From NCBI RefSeq assembly GCF_030123325.1, contig NZ_CP126106.1, forward strand, positions 3,748,001-3,812,000: a stretch of 64,000 bases of DNA, read 5' to 3'. The notes under the pieces were generated by a model. That model searched no databases. It saw only the letters and a list, made by a program, of their open reading frames with translations, and was not told where the DNA came from. This stretch comes from Peribacillus simplex. Its GTDB lineage: Bacteria > Bacillota > Bacilli > Bacillales > DSM-1321. Positions 50,618 through 59,809 of this stretch are shown here, in pieces. The translations under genes were made by a program, and so were the position numbers. Each line of letters starts with the position of its first letter. Position 1 is the stretch's first letter.

Positions 50618-51409
50618 TCAAGAAGCTTTATGTTCGAGGCGCAGCTTATCGGCAACCATGGCAATGAATTCGGAATTTGTAGGTTTTGCCTTAGTCATGC
50701 TTACGGTATATCCGAAAAGAGATGATATGGATTCTATATTTCCACGGCTCCAGGCCACTTCAATCGCATGCCGGATAGCACGTTCAACACGGCTGGCCGT
50801 AGTATTGTATTTTTTTGCGATATCCGGATATAAAACTTTGGTGATAGAACCCAATAGTTCAATATCATTATATACCATTGATATCGCTTCCCTTAAATAC
50901 AAATAGCCCTTAATATGTGCAGGCACTCCAATCTCGTGAATGATGCTCGTGATGCTGGCATCGAGGTTCTTCGGCTTGGATTCATTTTGGGGACGATAGC
51001 TAAATTGACTATGATTTTTTAAAACCGCCTGCCCTTTACCGCTTACCTGACGTATATGATTGGCCAGATTTTCCATATCGAATGGTTTCAGGATAAAGTA
51101 AGACGCACCCAAATCAACAGCTTTTTTCGTTACATCTTCTTGACCAAAGGCAGGAAGCATAATCACATTAGGCATAGCACCCCGTTTTACTTCACGAAGT
51201 TTTTCTAGTACACCTAATCCATCTAAATGAGGCATGATAATATCGAGGATCAATATATCCGGATCAACGCTTTCAAGCATCCCCAGGCAATCTTGACCGT
51301 TATGTGCCACCCCAATTACTTCCATGTCTTCCTGTGCAGAAATGTATTCTTCCAGAAGGCCAACAAGTTCTCTATTATCATCTACAACGCACACCTTAAT
51401 TTTTTTCAC
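50618..51409 (-). CDS. spo0A: Spo0A, master response regulator of sporulation, with T86P substitution
   Basis: 263 residues starting with GTG 51409 after GAGGAGG (the same GTG start as B. subtilis). Receiver domain with acidic pocket Asp10-Asp11, phospho-acceptor Asp56 (LDIIMPHLDG) and Lys108 (FILKPFD). The effector domain (about 140-263, SITSIIHEIGVPAHIKGYLYLR, ASRVERAIRHAIEVAWSRGN, FGYTVSMTKAKPTNSEF) is essentially identical to other Spo0A. The switch Thr86, part of VIMLTAFGQED in B. subtilis, is Pro here (VIMLPAFGQED; codon CCT, 51152-51154). This residue normally hydrogen-bonds the phosphoryl group, so signalling should be impaired unless it is an error. Confidence 0.96.
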   Translation of the reverse strand: MKKIKVCVVDDNRELVGLLEEYISAQEDMEVIGVAHNGQDCLGMLESVDPDILILDIIMPHLDGLGVLEKLREVKRGAMPNVIMLPAFGQEDVTKKAVDLGASYFILKPFDMENLANHIRQVSGKGQAVLKNHSQFSYRPQNESKPKNLDASITSIIHEIGVPAHIKGYLYLREAISMVYNDIELLGSITKVLYPDIAKKYNTTASRVERAIRHAIEVAWSRGNIESISSLFGYTVSMTKAKPTNSEFIAMVADKLRLEHKAS

Positions 51410-51476
51410 GCTTGATTTCCTCCTCAACTACAATTGGTCTTTTTTTCTATATGACTAAATTCTATTGTAATTGAAC

Positions 51477-51597
51477 TTTTCGACAATGGAAACTAAATTC
51501 CTTTTATTTTTGAAAAAATATAAGGAATTCAATATTATTCTCCGGATATCTCTTGTTTTCGACTTCGTTTGCTATTCGAATAAAGCGATTGTCGAAA
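51477..51597 (-). promoter_or_regulatory. spo0A control region: SigH-type promoter and 0A boxes
   Basis: Minus strand AAGAGATAT (51546-51554), 12 bases, ATTGAATTC (51525-51533) is a SigH-like pair (-10 good, -35 seven of nine). TGTCGAAAA occurs on the minus strand near 51478-51486 and on the plus strand near 51590-51598, with a related AGTCGAAAA near 51556-51564; these are 0A-box matches (TGTCGAA). Autoregulation by Spo0A is established in B. subtilis. Confidence 0.55.
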
Positions 51598-51705
51598 AAT
51601 CTTCATATCGTTATCATTTTATCATACCATTTTAAAAAAACCTCTATTTTTTGAAGAAATCAAATTTAATTCCTACCTAAAACCTATGTTAACCTAACTT
51701 TCCAT

Positions 51706-51732
51706 TAAAAAGGGGCATCCCAAAGGATACCC
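51706..51732 (-). terminator. Terminator after spoIVB
   Basis: GGGCATCC-CAAA-GGATACCC with one mismatch; minus strand continues CTTTTT. Confidence 0.7.
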
Positions 51733-51738
51733 GGATTC

Positions 51739-53040
51739 TTAGCTTGCCTTTTCATAATTATTTTTGTCGTATATATTTATACCGGCTTCGTTTAACATCC
51801 ATTCGATATGGACTCCATACCCACTTGTAGGATCATTAACGAATACATGGGTGACTGCACCGATTAATTTCCCATTTTGTATGATAGGACTGCCGCTCAT
51901 ACCTTGAACGATCCCACCTGTTTTTTGCAGTAATTCTTTATCCGTCACTTTTAAGACCATTCCTTTAATTGCAGGAAACTTCTGTGGTATGGAACTGACG
52001 ATTTCGACATCGAATTCCTCCACTTCAGAACCATCCACCACTGTAAGGATTTTTGCCGGTCCTTCCTTTACCTCATGGGAAAGGGTGATGGGGAGTGGCT
52101 TATCGTTAATTCCATTTTTAAAATCTTGATTTAATTTCCCAAAAATTCCAAAGGGACTATTGCGATTGATATTTCCTATTTTTTCTTTATTAGAAGAAAA
52201 GCGTGCCAATTTTTCTCCGGGATCACCATTGCTTCCCTTTTCGATGGATGTGACCGTCGATTGAACAATCTGTCCGTCCTTAACAACAATCGGCTTTTTT
52301 GTATCCATATCGGATATGACATGTCCCAACGCCCCATATTTTTTTGAATCCGGGTGATAAAACGTCATCGTTCCGATGCCAGCTGCCGAATCACGGATAT
52401 ACAAACCCAATTTGTAAGTTCCTTCATTCTTATCTTTTAGAGGTAATAGGGTACTGTGGAGCACTTCGTTATCACGGTTAATGACAAGATTCAACGCCTC
52501 ACCCTTTTCGCCTGCCTGCTGAACAAAAGGGGTTACATCCCCCATCTTCTTTATCGTCTGACCATTGATTTCTGTAATAATATCACCGATTTCAATTTTC
52601 GCTTTTTCTCCCGGTGATTTTTTCCCCTGCGCAGTATCAATAAGATGATGACCTACTACGAGCACCCCAAGAGTATTAAGCTTCACTCCAATTGATTGGC
52701 CACCAGGCATGACTTTAAAGTCTTTTAACACCCTGATGTCGACCTTTTTGGCAGGCAAGCCTGCTACATCGAGTAACACTTCATTCGTACCTGGTTTCTC
52801 AGCACCAAGCGTAATCGAGGCTTGTTCATCATGAAGGGAAAATCCATCACTGGATCCCGAAGTTTTTGCAGAAACAGGCAATGATTTGGAAATACTATAT
52901 TGACTTCCTTCAAATAGTACAAGATGATTTGGAATTAAAAAATATTCACGAGTTGGCTGGTATAACCCTAATGTTAATAGCGAAACAAGGAGAATTCCAC
53001 CGATGATCCTGTTTATCCATATAAATTTCAATCCATTCAC
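51739..53040 (-). CDS. spoIVB: SpoIVB sporulation serine peptidase
   Basis: 433 residues. One N-terminal membrane/secretion segment (about 10-26), a PDZ domain (about 110-200, GVKLNTLGVLVVGHHLID, IEIGDIITEINGQTI), and an S55 peptidase domain with His in GALGHVISD and the nucleophile Ser in GIVQGMSGSPIIQ. Made in the forespore, it crosses to the space between membranes and cleaves SpoIVFA, activating pro-SigK processing. All active-site residues are intact. Upstream neighbour of spo0A as in B. subtilis. Confidence 0.95.
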   Translation of the reverse strand: MNGLKFIWINRIIGGILLVSLLTLGLYQPTREYFLIPNHLVLFEGSQYSISKSLPVSAKTSGSSDGFSLHDEQASITLGAEKPGTNEVLLDVAGLPAKKVDIRVLKDFKVMPGGQSIGVKLNTLGVLVVGHHLIDTAQGKKSPGEKAKIEIGDIITEINGQTIKKMGDVTPFVQQAGEKGEALNLVINRDNEVLHSTLLPLKDKNEGTYKLGLYIRDSAAGIGTMTFYHPDSKKYGALGHVISDMDTKKPIVVKDGQIVQSTVTSIEKGSNGDPGEKLARFSSNKEKIGNINRNSPFGIFGKLNQDFKNGINDKPLPITLSHEVKEGPAKILTVVDGSEVEEFDVEIVSSIPQKFPAIKGMVLKVTDKELLQKTGGIVQGMSGSPIIQNGKLIGAVTHVFVNDPTSGYGVHIEWMLNEAGINIYDKNNYEKAS

Positions 53041-53120
53041 TCTCCTCGCTCTCTGAAACTTAATGGCTACACCTTTAATTTAGCCCTCATGACAGTCATT
53101 TATAACAGGTGCAAAAAATA

Positions 53121-53146
53121 AAAGCTATCCGTTTTTGGATAGCTTT
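53121..53146 (-). terminator. Terminator after recN
   Basis: AAAGCTATCC-GTTTTT-GGATAGCTTT; the minus strand continues TATTTTTT. Confidence 0.88.
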
Positions 53147-53192
53147 ACAATGAATGCTTATGATTAGTTTAATTAATCTTCTTATCGGCCCT

Positions 53193-54908
53193 TCAAGATG
53201 TAATTTTCAGCCTTTTGGCAAGCTGGATTAATTCATTGGCATGTTGTTTCGTCAAATCCGTTATCTCCACTCCTGAAATCATCCTGCCAATTTCTTTTAT
53301 TTTTTCAGTTTCAATTAACGGCTTTACCGAAGTATTCGTGCGTCCGGCCCTTACATTTTTCGCTATGAAAAGGTGAGTATCCGCCATAGCTGCCACCTGT
53401 GGCAAATGGGATATGCAAAGTACTTGTGATCCAGTTGCCACTTTATAGATCTTTTCGGCAATGGATTGCGCAACCCTTCCGCTCACACCTGTGTCCACTT
53501 CATCAAATATAATGGAAGTTATGCCTTGGTGCTTGGAGAATATGCTTTTCAATGCCAGCATGATCCTCGACAGTTCACCACCAGATGCAATTTTAGAAAG
53601 AGGTTTTAATGGTTCACCTGGATTGGTGGAAATATAAAATTCCATTGAATCCAGTCCTGACTGATTGATGCCCCTATCTGACAATTCATCGAAAGTATAG
53701 GCCGTTTGAAGGAAATGTGGTTCGAAAATTGTCTTTTCCATGTATAAATCTTTTAATTCCTGATGAATCTTTTTGGTTAGCTGCTGAGCGAATTTCTGGC
53801 GAAGTTCAGACAGATTCTTTGCTTCGACAATTAAATCTGCCTTGATGGATTTCATTTCCTTTTCAAGCTTCGCTATATGGGTTTCCCTATTTTGCAGTTT
53901 TTCGACTTCTTCTTCGATAGCGGCCCCATATTCCAGGATTTCCTCGATGGTCCGCCCGTATTTACGTTTTAATTGATTTATTTCATTAAGGCGACTTTCA
54001 ATGAATTCCACTCGCTCTGTATCATAATCCAAAGAGTCTAATTGGTCACGGATGTTAGACACGGCCTCTTCAAGCAGGAAGTAGCTATTTGAAACGGTTT
54101 CAGAGCTGCTCTTTAAACCTTCATCAAGCCCTGCCGCTTCCTCCAAATTATTCATGGCTACGGAAAGCCAATCAATTGCATGCTGCTCACCATTTAAAGC
54201 ATTATAACTGGTTTGGAGCGCTTCATGGATTTTTTCGAAATTATTAATTTTCTTCCGCTCTTCCATCAATTCTTCATCTTCGCGTAATTTCAAATCAGCT
54301 TTTTGGATTTCATCGAATTGAAATTGAATCAAATCAAGGCGGTGGACCATTTGCTGTTCATTTTGGCTCAAACCATTCAATTGTTTAGAAGCGGTTTCAT
54401 AACGTTTATATAGCTTTTGGTATTCAGTGAGTGCAGATGCGATTTTTTCACCGCCGAATTGATCGAGCAGTGGAAGATGGAGTCGTTCGTCCATTAATTC
54501 CTGATGTTCATGCTGACCATGGATATCTATCAACGTCCGTCCTATCTCACGTAAGGTGGAAATCGTTACAAGCTTTCCATTTACCCTGCAAACGCTTTTG
54601 CCGCTCAGTGAGATATCCCTTCGAAGTATCGCCATCCCATCATTCATATCGATGCCAAACTCTTCCGCTTTGGCAAAGACCGGGTGTTTTTCATCTTCAA
54701 TTTGGAATAATCCTTCTATTTCAGCCTTCGACTCACCATGCCGAATGAACTCTGCAGAACCACGTCCCCCAACCAAAAGATGAACGGCATCTATTATGAT
54801 TGACTTCCCTGCCCCTGTTTCTCCTGTCAAGACCGTCAAGCCTTTCTCAAATGAAACGGACAGGCTGTCTATGATCGCAAAATTCCTAATCGATAGTTCT
54901 GTTAACAA
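53193..54908 (-). CDS. recN: DNA repair protein RecN
   Basis: 571 residues, SMC-like ATPase in early double-strand-break repair. Walker A GETGAGKSIIIDAV near the N-terminus, coiled-coil arms (about 160-360), signature LSRIMLALKS in IASGGELSRIM, Walker B IIFDEVDTGVSG, and SHLPQVAAMAD. It starts 22 bases after ahrC, so it is expressed at least partly with it; no convincing LexA box was seen in the short gap. Confidence 0.95.
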   Translation of the reverse strand: MLTELSIRNFAIIDSLSVSFEKGLTVLTGETGAGKSIIIDAVHLLVGGRGSAEFIRHGESKAEIEGLFQIEDEKHPVFAKAEEFGIDMNDGMAILRRDISLSGKSVCRVNGKLVTISTLREIGRTLIDIHGQHEHQELMDERLHLPLLDQFGGEKIASALTEYQKLYKRYETASKQLNGLSQNEQQMVHRLDLIQFQFDEIQKADLKLREDEELMEERKKINNFEKIHEALQTSYNALNGEQHAIDWLSVAMNNLEEAAGLDEGLKSSSETVSNSYFLLEEAVSNIRDQLDSLDYDTERVEFIESRLNEINQLKRKYGRTIEEILEYGAAIEEEVEKLQNRETHIAKLEKEMKSIKADLIVEAKNLSELRQKFAQQLTKKIHQELKDLYMEKTIFEPHFLQTAYTFDELSDRGINQSGLDSMEFYISTNPGEPLKPLSKIASGGELSRIMLALKSIFSKHQGITSIIFDEVDTGVSGRVAQSIAEKIYKVATGSQVLCISHLPQVAAMADTHLFIAKNVRAGRTNTSVKPLIETEKIKEIGRMISGVEITDLTKQHANELIQLAKRLKITS

Positions 54909-54930
54909 ACTAGGTCACCTCACAACATTA

Positions 54931-55380
54931 TTAGAGCATGTCCAAGAATTTGCCGGAAATGATCTTTGCATCTTCCTCAGAACGGCAGATGATTAAACAA
55001 GTATCGTCGCCGCCGATCGTCCCGAGTATTTCTTGCCAATTTAAATTATCAATCAATGCACAGATTGCCTGGGCATTACCTGGGAGCATCTTCATAACCA
55101 GTAAATTGTTGGCGGAGTCAATGCGTACAAATGCATCGACAAGGATTCTCTTTAATTTTTGAAGTGGATTGAAACGTTGGTCGGCCGGCAGACTGTATTT
55201 ATACCTTCCATCCGTTAAAGGAACTTTTACAAGGTGAAGCTCTTTAATATCCCTGGAAACAGTGGCTTGAGTCACATTGTATCCAGCTAATTTCAATTCT
55301 TCAACTAACTCATCCTGGGTTTCGATATCATTATTCGTTATAATGTCCCTTATTTTTATATGTCGTTGTCCTTTATTCAT
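54931..55380 (-). CDS. ahrC: Arginine repressor/activator AhrC (ArgR)
   Basis: 149 residues: winged-helix N-terminus (KIRDIITNNDIETQDELVE, NVTQATVSRDIKEL) and arginine-binding hexamer domain (LPGNAQAICALIDNLNWQEILGTIGGDDTCLIICR). Represses arginine synthesis and activates catabolism when arginine is present. The start ATG 55380 follows AGAGGTG; an ATG at 55392 lacks a site. A half ARG box (AATGAATACAAG, about 55569-55580) lies in the 326-base upstream gap, which otherwise holds only the tlyA terminator. Confidence 0.93.
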   Translation of the reverse strand: MNKGQRHIKIRDIITNNDIETQDELVEELKLAGYNVTQATVSRDIKELHLVKVPLTDGRYKYSLPADQRFNPLQKLKRILVDAFVRIDSANNLLVMKMLPGNAQAICALIDNLNWQEILGTIGGDDTCLIICRSEEDAKIISGKFLDML

Positions 55381-55653
55381 AAGTAGAAGCACCTCTTCTC
55401 AACTGTTGCTCATTTAATGGTAATGGCATCACTTTCATTTCTTACTTAAGCAGGCTGTCCCAATACGGGATTGCTTCGGTCATCAGTACGTGCAAATAGG
55501 CCGCTTGTGAAAGTGGCTAATATTAATGTTATCGGATTTTTATGCAATTGTACAACTTTTTCTCTAAAAATGAATACAAGTCTATTATTCGTACTTACCT
55601 ATTTTATATATCCAGCGATAAATGATTCAAGTCATGACGCACAATGTATAGTT

Positions 55654-55690
55654 AAAAAGCTCCTTTAGCCAACCATTCAGCCAAAGGAGC
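55654..55690 (-). terminator. Terminator after tlyA
   Basis: GCTCCTTT...AAAGGAGC; on the minus strand the stem ends in TTTTT. It separates dxs-tlyA from ahrC-recN. Confidence 0.78.
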
Positions 55691-55706
55691 ACATACAAAG
55701 TTCTAG

Positions 55707-56534
55707 CTATTCTTTTTTAAATTGGGCATGGGCCTCTCCAACGATGTCATCAACCGTTTTCGAAAGCAATATCGCTCCATCTTCCTTCGTACCTTGCCAG
55801 TGTAAATGAAGTAAGAATTCAATATTTCCATCACCGCCGGTAATCGGTGAGAAGGAGGCATCCTTAATATCATAGCCCTCCTTTAAAGAAAAAGAAATGA
55901 TCTTATCCAACACTTGTTTATGGATTTTGGGATCACGAACAATCCCCTTTTTACCCACTTGATCCTTCCCAGCTTCGAATTGCGGTTTAACTAAGGCAAC
56001 GACATCACTATTCGGGACGAGCAAGGTCTTTAACACCGGTAAAATTAACGTAAGCGAGATGAAAGAAACATCAATGCTTGCAAAGTTTGGCATCTCCCCA
56101 TCGAGATCGGCGGGTGTAACATAACGGAAATTGGTCCGTTCCATTACTTTTACCCGCTCATCCTGCCTAAGCTTCCAGGCAAGTTGATTATAGCCGACAT
56201 CAAGCGCATAAGACATTTTGGCGCCATTTTGCAAAGCACAATCCGTGAACCCACCAGTTGATGATCCTATATCAAGCAGTATTTTTCCATTCACCTGTAA
56301 ATCAAATTCCCTTAATGCCTTTTCAAGTTTAAGACCGCCTCTTGAAACGTAAGGCATGACTTTTCCTTTGATCGTAAATTCGAGATCGACCGGCACTTTT
56401 TCCCCCGGTTTCTCATACCTTTCTTCATTCGCGTAGACAAGGCCTGCCATAACCATACGTTTCGCTTTTTCACGTGTATCGGCCAAGCCTTGTTCTACAA
56501 GTAATACATCCACTCTTTCTTTCATTACTTTCAT
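55707..56534 (-). CDS. tlyA: TlyA-family 2'-O-methyltransferase (YqxC)
   Basis: 275 residues: S4 RNA-binding domain (ERVDVLLVEQGLADTREKAKRMVMAG) then an FtsJ-like methyltransferase with SAM motif LDIGSSTGGFTDC and GVGYNQLAWKLR-type DVGYNQLAW. In mycobacteria TlyA methylates 16S and 23S rRNA; in Bacillus the target is less certain. Starts four bases after the dxs stop, so cotranscribed. ATG 56525 is an alternative start. Confidence 0.88.
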   Translation of the reverse strand: MKVMKERVDVLLVEQGLADTREKAKRMVMAGLVYANEERYEKPGEKVPVDLEFTIKGKVMPYVSRGGLKLEKALREFDLQVNGKILLDIGSSTGGFTDCALQNGAKMSYALDVGYNQLAWKLRQDERVKVMERTNFRYVTPADLDGEMPNFASIDVSFISLTLILPVLKTLLVPNSDVVALVKPQFEAGKDQVGKKGIVRDPKIHKQVLDKIISFSLKEGYDIKDASFSPITGGDGNIEFLLHLHWQGTKEDGAILLSKTVDDIVGEAHAQFKKE

Positions 56535-56538
56535 ATTG

Positions 56539-58431
56539 TCAGGCCCTTTTTTCTTTTTTGGGTGTTATCATTTTAATCTTTTTGATTGCTGTCTCAGTCG
56601 TTAAACCGATTTCTTCAAGAAGTTCATCGACACTTCCATGTTCAATGAAATAATCAGGTATTCCCATTCGATCTATAATTGCCCCATAAAATCCTTGATC
56701 ATGAGCATATTCAAGTACTGAGCTACCAAAACCACCTTGAAGAACCGCTTCTTCTATTGTCAAGATTGGCATTTTTTCACCAAGGAGACTGCTTAGCATG
56801 TTCTCATCCAAAGGCTTAATGAACCGGGCATTGATCACCTTGACTGAATAATCCTCTTTCTCCAGCAGTTCTGCCGCTTCAAGAGCCATGGGAATAGTTG
56901 TTCCGAACGTTAAGATGGCAGCATCCGTTCCTTCTTTAAGAACTTCCCACGAACCGATTGGAATCTGCTTTAAATCGGTATCCATCACAACTCCCCAACC
57001 ATTTCCACGAGGGAAACGCATAGCAATCGGACCATCATTATATTTTAAGGCTGTATTGACCATATGCTGACCTTCGTTTTCATCTTTAGGCATCATTAAC
57101 ACCATATTCGGAACATGGCGTAAGAAAGCAATATCGAAAACGCCTTGATGCGTTTCACCATCGGAACCAACCAATCCAGCACGATCGATCCCTATGAATA
57201 CGTTCAAATTTTGACGGCAGATATCATGAACGACCTGGTCATAAGCTCTTTGCAGGAAGGTTGAATATATGGCCAGGAAAGGTTTCATTTTTTGCGTTGC
57301 CAATCCTGCAGCAAAAGTTGCAGCATGCTGCTCGGCAATCCCTACATCATAGAAACGCTCTGGGAACTCTTGAGAAAAGCCCACCAACTTCGATCCTACG
57401 GGCATTGCAGGTGTAATCGCGACAATCCGCTCATCTTCACGAGCTAGCCTGCTGACAGTATCGCTTACAAGAGCGCTCCACGCAGGACCTTTACTAGGGG
57501 ATTTCACGAAATCGCCAGTCTCGATCTTATATGGGCCTGTCCCATGCCAGTTCCCTGTTGTATCCAATTCGGCAGGTGAGTATCCTTTGCCTTTTTTCGT
57601 GATGACATGCAGCAGTACAGGTCCCTTCGTTTTCTTGGCATATCTTAAATTCTCCAGTAATTCTTCATAATTATGACCATCCACTGGTCCAAGGTATGTG
57701 AAACCAAGCTCTTCGAAGAAGATTCCTGAGACTAATAAGTACTTCATGCTATCCTTCAAGCGTTCAGCTGTAGCTGCAAGTTTACCACCGACTGCAGGAA
57801 TTTTTTTCAAAAGCAGCTCCAATTCATCTTTTGCCCAGTTATATTTACCTGCTGTCCGCAATCTTCCCAATATCGTGTGTAATGCACCTACGTTAGGGGC
57901 TATGGACATTTCATTATCATTCAGGATAACGATCATGTCCTTTTTTTCATCACCGATATGATTCAACGCTTCAAGCGCCATTCCGCCTGTTAGTGCACCG
58001 TCCCCGATTACAGGCAAAATAAAACTGCTTTCACCCTTGATATCACGGGCAGCCGCCATTCCCATTGCAGCTGAAAGGGAAGTCGAACTGTGACCTGTTT
58101 CCCAAACATCATGGGGGCTTTCAATCATTTTTGGAAAACCGCAAAGACCTTTATATTTCTTTAAGGTGTCGAACTCTCCTGCCCTGCCAGTCAGGATTTT
58201 ATGGACATAGGATTGATGTCCGACATCCCATAAGATTTTATCATTCGGACTGTCGAATTCTTTATGCAAGGCTATAGTCAACTCGACGACACCCAAATTG
58301 GGCCCAATATGCCCACCGGTCACCGATAATTTTTCCACAAGGAATTTACGTACTTCCACACTTAACTCGACAAGTTCTTCATTATTCATCTTCTTCAAAA
58401 AAGAAGGGTCTTTTATAGATAGAAGATCCAA
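56539..58431 (-). CDS. dxs: 1-deoxy-D-xylulose-5-phosphate synthase
   Basis: 630 residues from TTG 58431, the start that gives MDLLSIKDPSFLKKMN..., the usual N-terminus; B. subtilis dxs also starts with TTG. The frame extends to an ATG at 58485, but the extra 18 residues are unlike the family. Thiamine site GDGALTGGMALEALN, GHSSTSLS, and the catalytic His in GGHIGPNLG are intact. Condenses pyruvate and glyceraldehyde 3-phosphate, first step of the MEP isoprenoid route. Separated from ispA by a terminator. Confidence 0.93.
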   Translation of the reverse strand: MDLLSIKDPSFLKKMNNEELVELSVEVRKFLVEKLSVTGGHIGPNLGVVELTIALHKEFDSPNDKILWDVGHQSYVHKILTGRAGEFDTLKKYKGLCGFPKMIESPHDVWETGHSSTSLSAAMGMAAARDIKGESSFILPVIGDGALTGGMALEALNHIGDEKKDMIVILNDNEMSIAPNVGALHTILGRLRTAGKYNWAKDELELLLKKIPAVGGKLAATAERLKDSMKYLLVSGIFFEELGFTYLGPVDGHNYEELLENLRYAKKTKGPVLLHVITKKGKGYSPAELDTTGNWHGTGPYKIETGDFVKSPSKGPAWSALVSDTVSRLAREDERIVAITPAMPVGSKLVGFSQEFPERFYDVGIAEQHAATFAAGLATQKMKPFLAIYSTFLQRAYDQVVHDICRQNLNVFIGIDRAGLVGSDGETHQGVFDIAFLRHVPNMVLMMPKDENEGQHMVNTALKYNDGPIAMRFPRGNGWGVVMDTDLKQIPIGSWEVLKEGTDAAILTFGTTIPMALEAAELLEKEDYSVKVINARFIKPLDENMLSSLLGEKMPILTIEEAVLQGGFGSSVLEYAHDQGFYGAIIDRMGIPDYFIEHGSVDELLEEIGLTTETAIKKIKMITPKKEKRA

Positions 58432-58537
58432 ACAGGACCACTCACTTTCTGTAATTTTCGGTTGTAAGCATAAACAAAGCCTCATTAATGAGGACTATGG
58501 CTGACTAGACCGAAAAATTGGTTTTAAGTTAAAAAAT

Positions 58538-58568
58538 AGCCGCCAACACCCAGGTGATTTCGGCGGCT
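58538..58568 (-). terminator. Terminator between ispA and dxs
   Basis: AGCCGCC...GGCGGCT with an inner CACC/GGTG pairing; minus strand continues ATTTTTT. It ends the nusB-folD-xse-ispA unit. Confidence 0.88.
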
Positions 58569-58680
58569 TATTATACCTATTTTATCACGTATTTCAATAA
58601 AAAAATTCATTTTGATTTTCACATATTTTTGCACAATGAGTATACCATAAAACCTCAATTGATAACAAATTTAGCCACAA

Positions 58681-59574
58681 TCAATGATTACGGTTCGCTA
58701 TTAAATCAGTCAGTTCATTCAACAAACCCGTTTGTAAGGTTGTTTTTCCTAAAGCTGCATGAGCAAGTTCTATATGATGTTCCAACTTTTCCTTTGCCCC
58801 TTGAAGCGTAAGTAAAGAGGGATATGTGCTTTTATGATTCCCCACATCACTGCCAACCGGCTTTCCGATCAACTCGACTGACCCTTCAATATCCAGGATA
58901 TCATCGCGAATTTGAAAAGCAAGCCCCAGGTGGTATGCAAAATCACGTAAATGAAGTTGCTGTTCTTCATTCGCCCCGGCTAATGTAGCACCGGAAAGGA
59001 TGCTTGCAGTCAATAACTTCCCTGTTTTATGTTCATGTATATACTCCAATTCCTGAAGGGTCAACTGTTTATTTTCACCTTCCATATCCGCAACTTGACC
59101 TCCAACCATCCCTTCGGCTCCGGCAGAACTCGCAATTTCACTTACTAGGTTCAGCTTCATTTCAGCCGTCACCTCGGGATCGATCATATCCGTCACCAAT
59201 TGAAAGCTATATGTAAGAAGCGCATCACCTGCCAGTATTGCTACCGCTTCACCGAACACTTTATGGTTCGTCGGTTTTCCGCGCCGGAGATCATCATCAT
59301 CCATCGCCGGAAGGTCATCATGAATCAAAGAATATGTATGAATCATTTCAATTGCAGCCGCTGCAGGAATCCCCATCCTCAAGTTTTTTCCAAAGGCCTC
59401 CAGAACGGCAAAGACCAATAACGGGCGAATCCGTTTACCTCCTGCCTCCAGAGAGTAGATCATGGCTTCTTTGACCACTGCAGGGGCCTTAAGTTTATTG
59501 ACATATTCCACGATTTCCCGTTCTATAACCGCCTTATATTCTTTAGAAAACATTTCAAAGGACGCCGTACCCAT
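58681..59574 (-). CDS. ispA: Farnesyl diphosphate synthase (polyprenyl synthetase)
   Basis: 297 residues. First aspartate-rich motif DDLPAMDDDDLRRGKPTNH, second motif FQIRDDILD, GGKRIRP at the N-terminus. Makes farnesyl diphosphate from IPP and DMAPP. ATG 59574 follows AGGAGG and lies one base after the xseB stop; the frame extends into xseB without a better site. Confidence 0.93.
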   Translation of the reverse strand: MGTASFEMFSKEYKAVIEREIVEYVNKLKAPAVVKEAMIYSLEAGGKRIRPLLVFAVLEAFGKNLRMGIPAAAAIEMIHTYSLIHDDLPAMDDDDLRRGKPTNHKVFGEAVAILAGDALLTYSFQLVTDMIDPEVTAEMKLNLVSEIASSAGAEGMVGGQVADMEGENKQLTLQELEYIHEHKTGKLLTASILSGATLAGANEEQQLHLRDFAYHLGLAFQIRDDILDIEGSVELIGKPVGSDVGNHKSTYPSLLTLQGAKEKLEHHIELAHAALGKTTLQTGLLNELTDLIANRNH

Positions 59575-59575
59575 G

Positions 59576-59809
59576 TCATTCTTCCTCCTGTACAGCGAAG
59601 TTTTCAAGTTCTCCATCTTCGCGTAAAATTTGAGTCAACTGATCTTCAACAGCCTTAAGCTTTGAATGGCAAAGCCTTGATAAATCCATTCCTTGTTTAT
59701 ATATGGAGATGGCTTCTTCCAAGGGTACATCGCCTTCTTCCAACTGCTCTACAATTTTTTCGAGATTCTCCATCGCTTCTTCAAATGTAGCTTCCTGTTT
59801 TTTTGTCAT
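59576..59809 (-). CDS. xseB: Exodeoxyribonuclease VII small subunit
   Basis: 77 residues, two-helix family: FEEAMENLEKIVEQLEEGDVPLEEAISIYKQGM is the signature (broken here: LEKIVEQLEEGDVPLEEAI). Its ATG overlaps the xseA stop (ATGA). Confidence 0.95.
   Translation of the reverse strand: MTKKQEATFEEAMENLEKIVEQLEEGDVPLEEAISIYKQGMDLSRLCHSKLKAVEDQLTQILREDGELENFAVQEEE

Noticed and set aside
54909..54930. LexA box for recN
   Set aside because: The 22-base gap between ahrC and recN has no matching palindrome; a site inside ahrC was not evident.
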